NCBI GenBank assembly: GCA_016785225.1
Contig: JAFBJZ010000915.1
Location: 2,170,001 to 2,234,000 of the forward strand
Length of the DNA stretch: 64,000 nt
From: Psettodes erumei
Lineage: Eukaryota; Chordata; Actinopteri; Pleuronectiformes; Psettodidae
Reading direction: 5' to 3'
Shown here: positions 59,555 to 64,000 of the stretch, in pieces
Layout: every line of letters starts with the position of its first letter
How positions within the stretch are numbered: position 1 is the first letter of the stretch
The notes under the pieces: generated by a model
Seen by the model: only the letters and a program-made list of their open reading frames with translations
What the model was told of the DNA's origin: nothing
Databases searched by the model: none
Position numbers and translations under genes: made by a program

Positions 59555-60600
59555 TTTATTTTTGCTTCACAAGTCCATATATTGTATGTACAATATGTAA
59601 ACAAGAACGAGACACAAGCTCAAAACATACATACATGCTCACAGGAAATAATGTCCAGCCAAAATGCAGTTTCTATATATACCTACCCAGCTCATAGACA
59701 CAGTCTGACCAGGATTTCATCAGCTTTGGAAAACCGGTTAAACAGACTTCACTCAGCGCTGACATTCATGTGAAGTAATTTATTTTCAAATAACTTTTTT
59801 TTAGACACATAGAAATGTGATTTCAGTAAACATACTATAAAAAACATATAACACTATAAATATTGTTCAGTTATTTTCTTACAAAACCTTTGTACAGTTT
59901 AAATTTTTTAGTTATTTTTAATAAATCACAGATATTTTCATGTAGGCCTGTACAATGTGGAACAATACAAAACTGGTATGAGCCAAAAATGTCATGCTGA
60001 CATGAAGGACATGGCTGAAAACATCATATTTAAACTTGCATTACTCAAAATACCTCAGTTGATATGAAGAGGACATGGTGTAAAAAAATAAAGATGAATC
60101 TTGCATAACTCAAAATACCTCTGATGGCACCATGATAAATGTGTATCAGCTGTTTATGGCTGTTTCAAAAGTTTCATCTGATAATATGGAGAGTAGTGAG
60201 CAAAATAAATCCACGAAGCCATGAAGTACTTAAGAGCAGCACTGAAAGTGATAATGTAGCAAGTATTCTGTGGGGTGATACAATCTTGCCCAGACTGGAA
60301 ATAAAGCGGTGATAGAGCTACAACATAAGACTATGGTATGAAAACATACAGACTAACAATTTATTTCTCAAGACAGACTACTTTTACATTGAGAATCCAC
60401 CTGAATACAGATTTATGGAAACTGTGAATGAGGAGTGGACCAAAAATGTCAGCAAAGCAGATATACATATGGGAATGGGGGAAAAAAAAAAATCAAAGTC
60501 ATTTGTTATCAAGATGCAGGCCCAGTCAAGCACCAAGTTTGACTCCACAGGCCGTACAGCGGCCCTGCAAAATCTACCAGAGTTTTCTGTAATGTAGTAA
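59555..60600 (-). other. Probable zmynd8 3' UTR
   Basis: Non-coding sequence after the zmynd8 stop at 60601. On the minus strand AATAAA occurs at 59560-59555, near the far end, and would give a UTR of about 1 kb. Short ORFs here show no protein signature. Confidence 0.45.
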
Positions 60601-63600
60601 TTAGGTCACCGTAACGGCAGCACTGTCCTTACTCTTGTCCATATATGTGGGAGAGTTGCTTTTGTCTGATATGGACCCAGCTCCTGAGGGCAGGGTCTGT
60701 GTGGCAGGAGAATGACCTGATGATTTAATAGAAGGGTCAGAGTTAGGCTCTGCTTCCGGCTCCTGTTGTGAAGCTGTGGCTGGAGGGAGAGGCAAAAGAG
60801 AAAATGAGAACACGGACACTAACATGGCTGCTTGTGTGCCACCTATGCCATGCATTGGGTAAGTTTGTGTCAACGAAACGCAACGATGAGGTAATGTATG
60901 TGTATTTTTTTGCTGCAAAGTCATACTATACAGTACTTTATTCATATAGATACATCAAAGTGGCCTTTAAAGACATGAGGGCTTGGGTTGGGAGTATTTG
61001 GGGGCTTGGTGACAGTGGGGTAGGCTTTATAAGGGTACAGAAGGTGGAAGGATCCAGTTGGAGAGCCCTGGTGCATCACAGTGGCCACCATAAACCAACA
61101 ACATGTTAGTGAAAAGAAAACACTCCTCAGCAAAGTGAGGAGACGACAATCTTAGTTATCTTGCTAAAGCAGGCTGCACCATACAGGGAAAGCACTGGTG
61201 CATGAGTGTGTTTACATTACCTGACTGTGTGCAGGACTTCATGTGCTCTGGCCAGTGGGCTTGTTGGCAGGGGTAATCACAGTAACTGGTGTTCCAGCAG
61301 CAGTAGAAGATGGCCTCCTTCCTGCAGTTGGCACACCACTGCTTCTTTTTGGTCTCGTCCACTGCCTGCTGCTTTTCCACCTCCGTCTGCTTTTTCACCT
61401 CAGCCACCAGCCGCTCTCTTTCCTGCTCCAAACTCTGCCTCATCTCGGCCATTGTCAGTTCTGCATTTCAGTTGGACAAAGACAAATAATTTGAAAACTC
61501 CAACTGCATGTTGCAGCAAAGACTGGTTTCTTGGCCTGTAGCCTCTTACAGGTGTGGTGGCACAGGCTGAGAGCAGGAAACCTACCTAGATTGTGCTTCA
61601 TCTCTGACAGCTCTTGTTGATGCAGCCACTGGAGCTTTTCAATCTCTATCCTCAACCGTCGAATCTGTGGCAAAGATATACAGTGATCATAATCCCTCAG
61701 CTCTTGTATTATTATCATGTATTTTAATGATGTATTAATAAGAAGCTCCGTGTTTATACCAGTATTTACCTCTGCAATTGTGTTTCCTGATGTGCTTTTG
61801 GAAAGGTCATTGTAGATTTCAGTCATTGTCCCTTTTATTGTGTCCATAATCTGCCAAAGTTTTGTCAAACCCATGTGATATTAGTTTTAACAACAGTTAA
61901 CTGGTTTCTTATTTTCTCATTTGACATACTGAGTGGCAGACGTGAGAAGTCTAACTTACTTTGTTGGTGTACTTGGCTATATCGGCAGCCACATCAGCTG
62001 AGACTGTCGGGATCTGTAAGTCTCCTGACGTGAAAGAGGAAGAGCCCGCTGTGGATGAGGATGTATTTTGAGGTGGGTCTTTTTGTTGCACTTAAGGGGA
62101 TAAAAGGGGGACATGGTGGAAATTAGAAATCATATACATACATAATGCACATTTTTATCTTAGTAGGGTGATTTGAGCGCTCTGATGAATGATTATGCTG
62201 ATGTATATACCTTTGACTGCTTGTCTTGTCTGATAACGGGTACTGGAGGAGGAGTTCTGCTGTTGGGATTGCAGCTGCTGTGGGCTGCGTGTTTGCCCCT
62301 GAGTCTGGGCTTGTGTTTGCGCTGCCGACTGCTCTCCCTGCTGCTGCTGTCTCTGCACCTTCTGCATGTGCCACTTCTGAGAAGACGTCTGAAACTTGGT
62401 GGGATTCCAAACCACTGCCCGCTGCACGGCCTGAGCCGTCTCTTTGGGGAGGAGAGGGCGCTGTTTCTTAACAGCTGCGGGGGCTGGGGATGCAGCAGAA
62501 ACTGAGGTGGAGGCAGGAGAGGGAGCGCTGGCTGCTCCGCTGGTAGCTGTGGTGGCACTGGGCTGAGCAGAAGCTGCAGTGGAAACAAGGTTGAGGGCTG
62601 CTGTGATGGCAGGTTGCAAGGAGTCTTTCAGGTTGGAGGCGGCTTCCCGTGACGATGATGCTGTTGTAGCAGATGAAGGCAGTTTACCTAGGCAAAAAAA
62701 CAGTAATATATGAATATATATTAGAGGGGTTCTCGTTTTCAAAATCGATCACTCTAATCCCAATAAGGTTAGATAAGTAGTTATAATTGAAACCTTTTTT
62801 CAACAGTCCACTGAATTATATTTGTGCTCAAGGAACATGATCTTTTCAGAACAATTTGAAATTTAGTTAAGACAGCATACTGAAATTATTTGGGACTACC
62901 AATAAATCTGGATGGATGAAATTGAGATGAAACTGTAATACCTTAAATAAATTGTTGTACTATACTGTACTATACTGTATGTTTTGCATTGATGGCAATT
63001 CTTGTCTTGTACATTTGGTACATTGGTAATGTTGTTAAGTATACTTGGTGTCTATGGTGATTTATCAGTCCCATGACTCATCAATAGACTATATATATAT
63101 ATATATAAAGAGAGCGGAACCGGCATCAGACATCACCCCAACAGGGGCAAGAACACAATTTTTGGCAGGTGAAGCATGGTGCTCTGCACCTCACAGTATG
63201 GGTGTCCTTTAAGTAACAAGGATATTGTGTCCTCCAAAATGTGTCTTTAACTGAGGTACAAGTCATAATGACAATCACAGGCCTCACCTTCCTGCTTGGC
63301 AGCATTCGACTCTTTGGGATTCTTGGCTGCAGAAGCCCCTGGTTCTCTTCTTGCCTTCTTCTCCCGGCCTCCATGTTCATCCCCAAGGTCAATCACCAGC
63401 TCCCTTTCAGAATCAGAGTCCTGCTCAGCCACTGATGCAGCAGCAACTCCTCTGCCCTCCTCTGGGGCTTTGGGCTTGTCAGTAAGAGGCTGAGACTGGG
63501 GTGTTCTGGGCTTGTCCTGGAGGTCCCTATCTGGGCAGCTGCTCCCCTGCTTCTCTTTGAGTGGGGGTTCAGGGGCGGCTTTGTCCCCTGTCCCCGTTAC

Positions 63601-63797
63601 TCCATCCTTATTCTCTCTGTCCGTGCTTGATTTAGGCCTTTTTCTCTCTGCTTTGTCTTTATCTTCCTGGGCGGAGCTCTTTGGCTTGTGTTCCTCGTCG
63701 CTGAGATATTCACTGTCGCTTGAGTCAGACTTCTCAGAGTCTTCAGAGTCACTGTGATCGACACCTTTATACACATCTTCTGAAATCTCATCTATCC
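60601..63797 (-). CDS. zmynd8: ZMYND8 (RACK7/PRKCBP1) C-terminal half, partial, 8 exons
   Basis: Histone reader and transcriptional corepressor; the PHD-BROMO-PWWP part lies beyond the right edge. Exons, minus strand: 63797-63288, 62687-62211, 62090-61960, 61850-61770, 61664-61586, 61460-61221, 60779-60601; an earlier exon must join at 63797 in phase 1. All visible junctions are GT-AG with matching phases. The exon at 63797 starts GIDEISEDVYKGVDHSDSED, an acidic Ser-rich block as in human. Then KKQRPLLPKETAQAVQRAVV, TSSQKWHMQK and RYQTRQAVKVQQK, followed by VSADVAADIAKYTNK, a coiled coil ([40 protein letters not shown]) and the MYND zinc finger with its Cys/His ligands (WCANCRKEAIFYCCWNTSYC, then HWPEHMKSC). 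The tail after the MYND finger is only about 60 residues, shorter than the long human form. The listed joins give seven exons in the window, so I count seven, not eight, as certain. Confidence 0.95.
62688..63287 (-). other. zmynd8 intron
   Basis: A 600-nt intron with a TA microsatellite at about 63089-63107 and no other feature. The first exon (63797-63288) ends GAAG before GTGAGG. Confidence 0.6.
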
Positions 63798-64000
63798 CTG
63801 CATGGAGAGACATGAAATGTTATATCTTTCACACAGAGTCAGGTATCACGTTTTTAGCTGCCTCATGTTTTATGTCAATTTCTCATCAAAACTGTCAAAA
63901 AAATCTACATTCTTCTTGCAAGTGGCCATTTGAACATCCACAACAATCCTCAATATTATTTTATTCTAATTGCTACAAAATGTAATTGCAGTTGATAGAA
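63798..64000 (-). other. zmynd8 intron running off the right edge
   Basis: AT-rich intronic sequence upstream of the acceptor CATGCAG (63804-63798). No coding sequence is seen to the window end. Confidence 0.6.

Overview
The window reads as vertebrate nuclear DNA from a ray-finned (teleost) fish. Genes are split by GT-AG introns, coding exons are short, spacer DNA is AT-rich, and the interspersed repeats are of fish type. Six protein-coding genes are recognised by aligning spliced exons with remembered vertebrate families; no database search was run. I see no tRNA, rRNA, CRISPR array or prokaryotic operon.

Layout: (1) 1-189, minus: the first 63 codons of a TASK-type two-pore potassium channel, best fit kcnk15, running off the left edge. 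(2) 190-6277: spacer with minisatellite, microsatellite and repeat debris. (3) 6278-9811, plus: ogfr, 7 exons, 551 aa. (4) 12868-27607, plus: col9a3, 32 exons, 678 aa, with a complete NC4/COL3/NC3/COL2/NC2/COL1/NC1 plan. (5) 29730-32372, minus: tcfl5, six coding exons found, with the last exon uncertain. (6) 33598-57207, minus: dido1, 15 coding exons carrying PHD, TFIIS-M and SPOC domains and a 7.1-kb terminal exon; its non-coding first exon and promoter lie near 58570-58675. (7) 60601-63797, minus: the 3' half of zmynd8, running off the right edge.

The order and orientation ogfr(+) col9a3(+) tcfl5(-) dido1(-) matches human 20q13.33. The two flanking genes, kcnk15-like and zmynd8, belong to 20q13.12 in human, so the human chromosome has separated genes that are neighbours here. 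The genes do not form one pathway. ogfr encodes a nuclear-envelope-associated opioid growth factor receptor, col9a3 a cartilage matrix chain, tcfl5 a bHLH factor, dido1 a chromatin and Pol II reader, and zmynd8 a histone reader and corepressor.

The main points for a second look are: an apparent one-base frame change at an A6 tract in the dido1 terminal exon; a long Gly-Pro-Asp/Glu repeat tail in dido1 with a domain order unlike human; a GC-AG intron inside the dido1 SPOC coding region; a TCTCGCGA promoter motif and tiny uORFs in the dido1 leader; a CRE touching the tcfl5 start codon; and a clean TTAA-flanked MITE upstream of col9a3. I found no convincing wholly new biological system.
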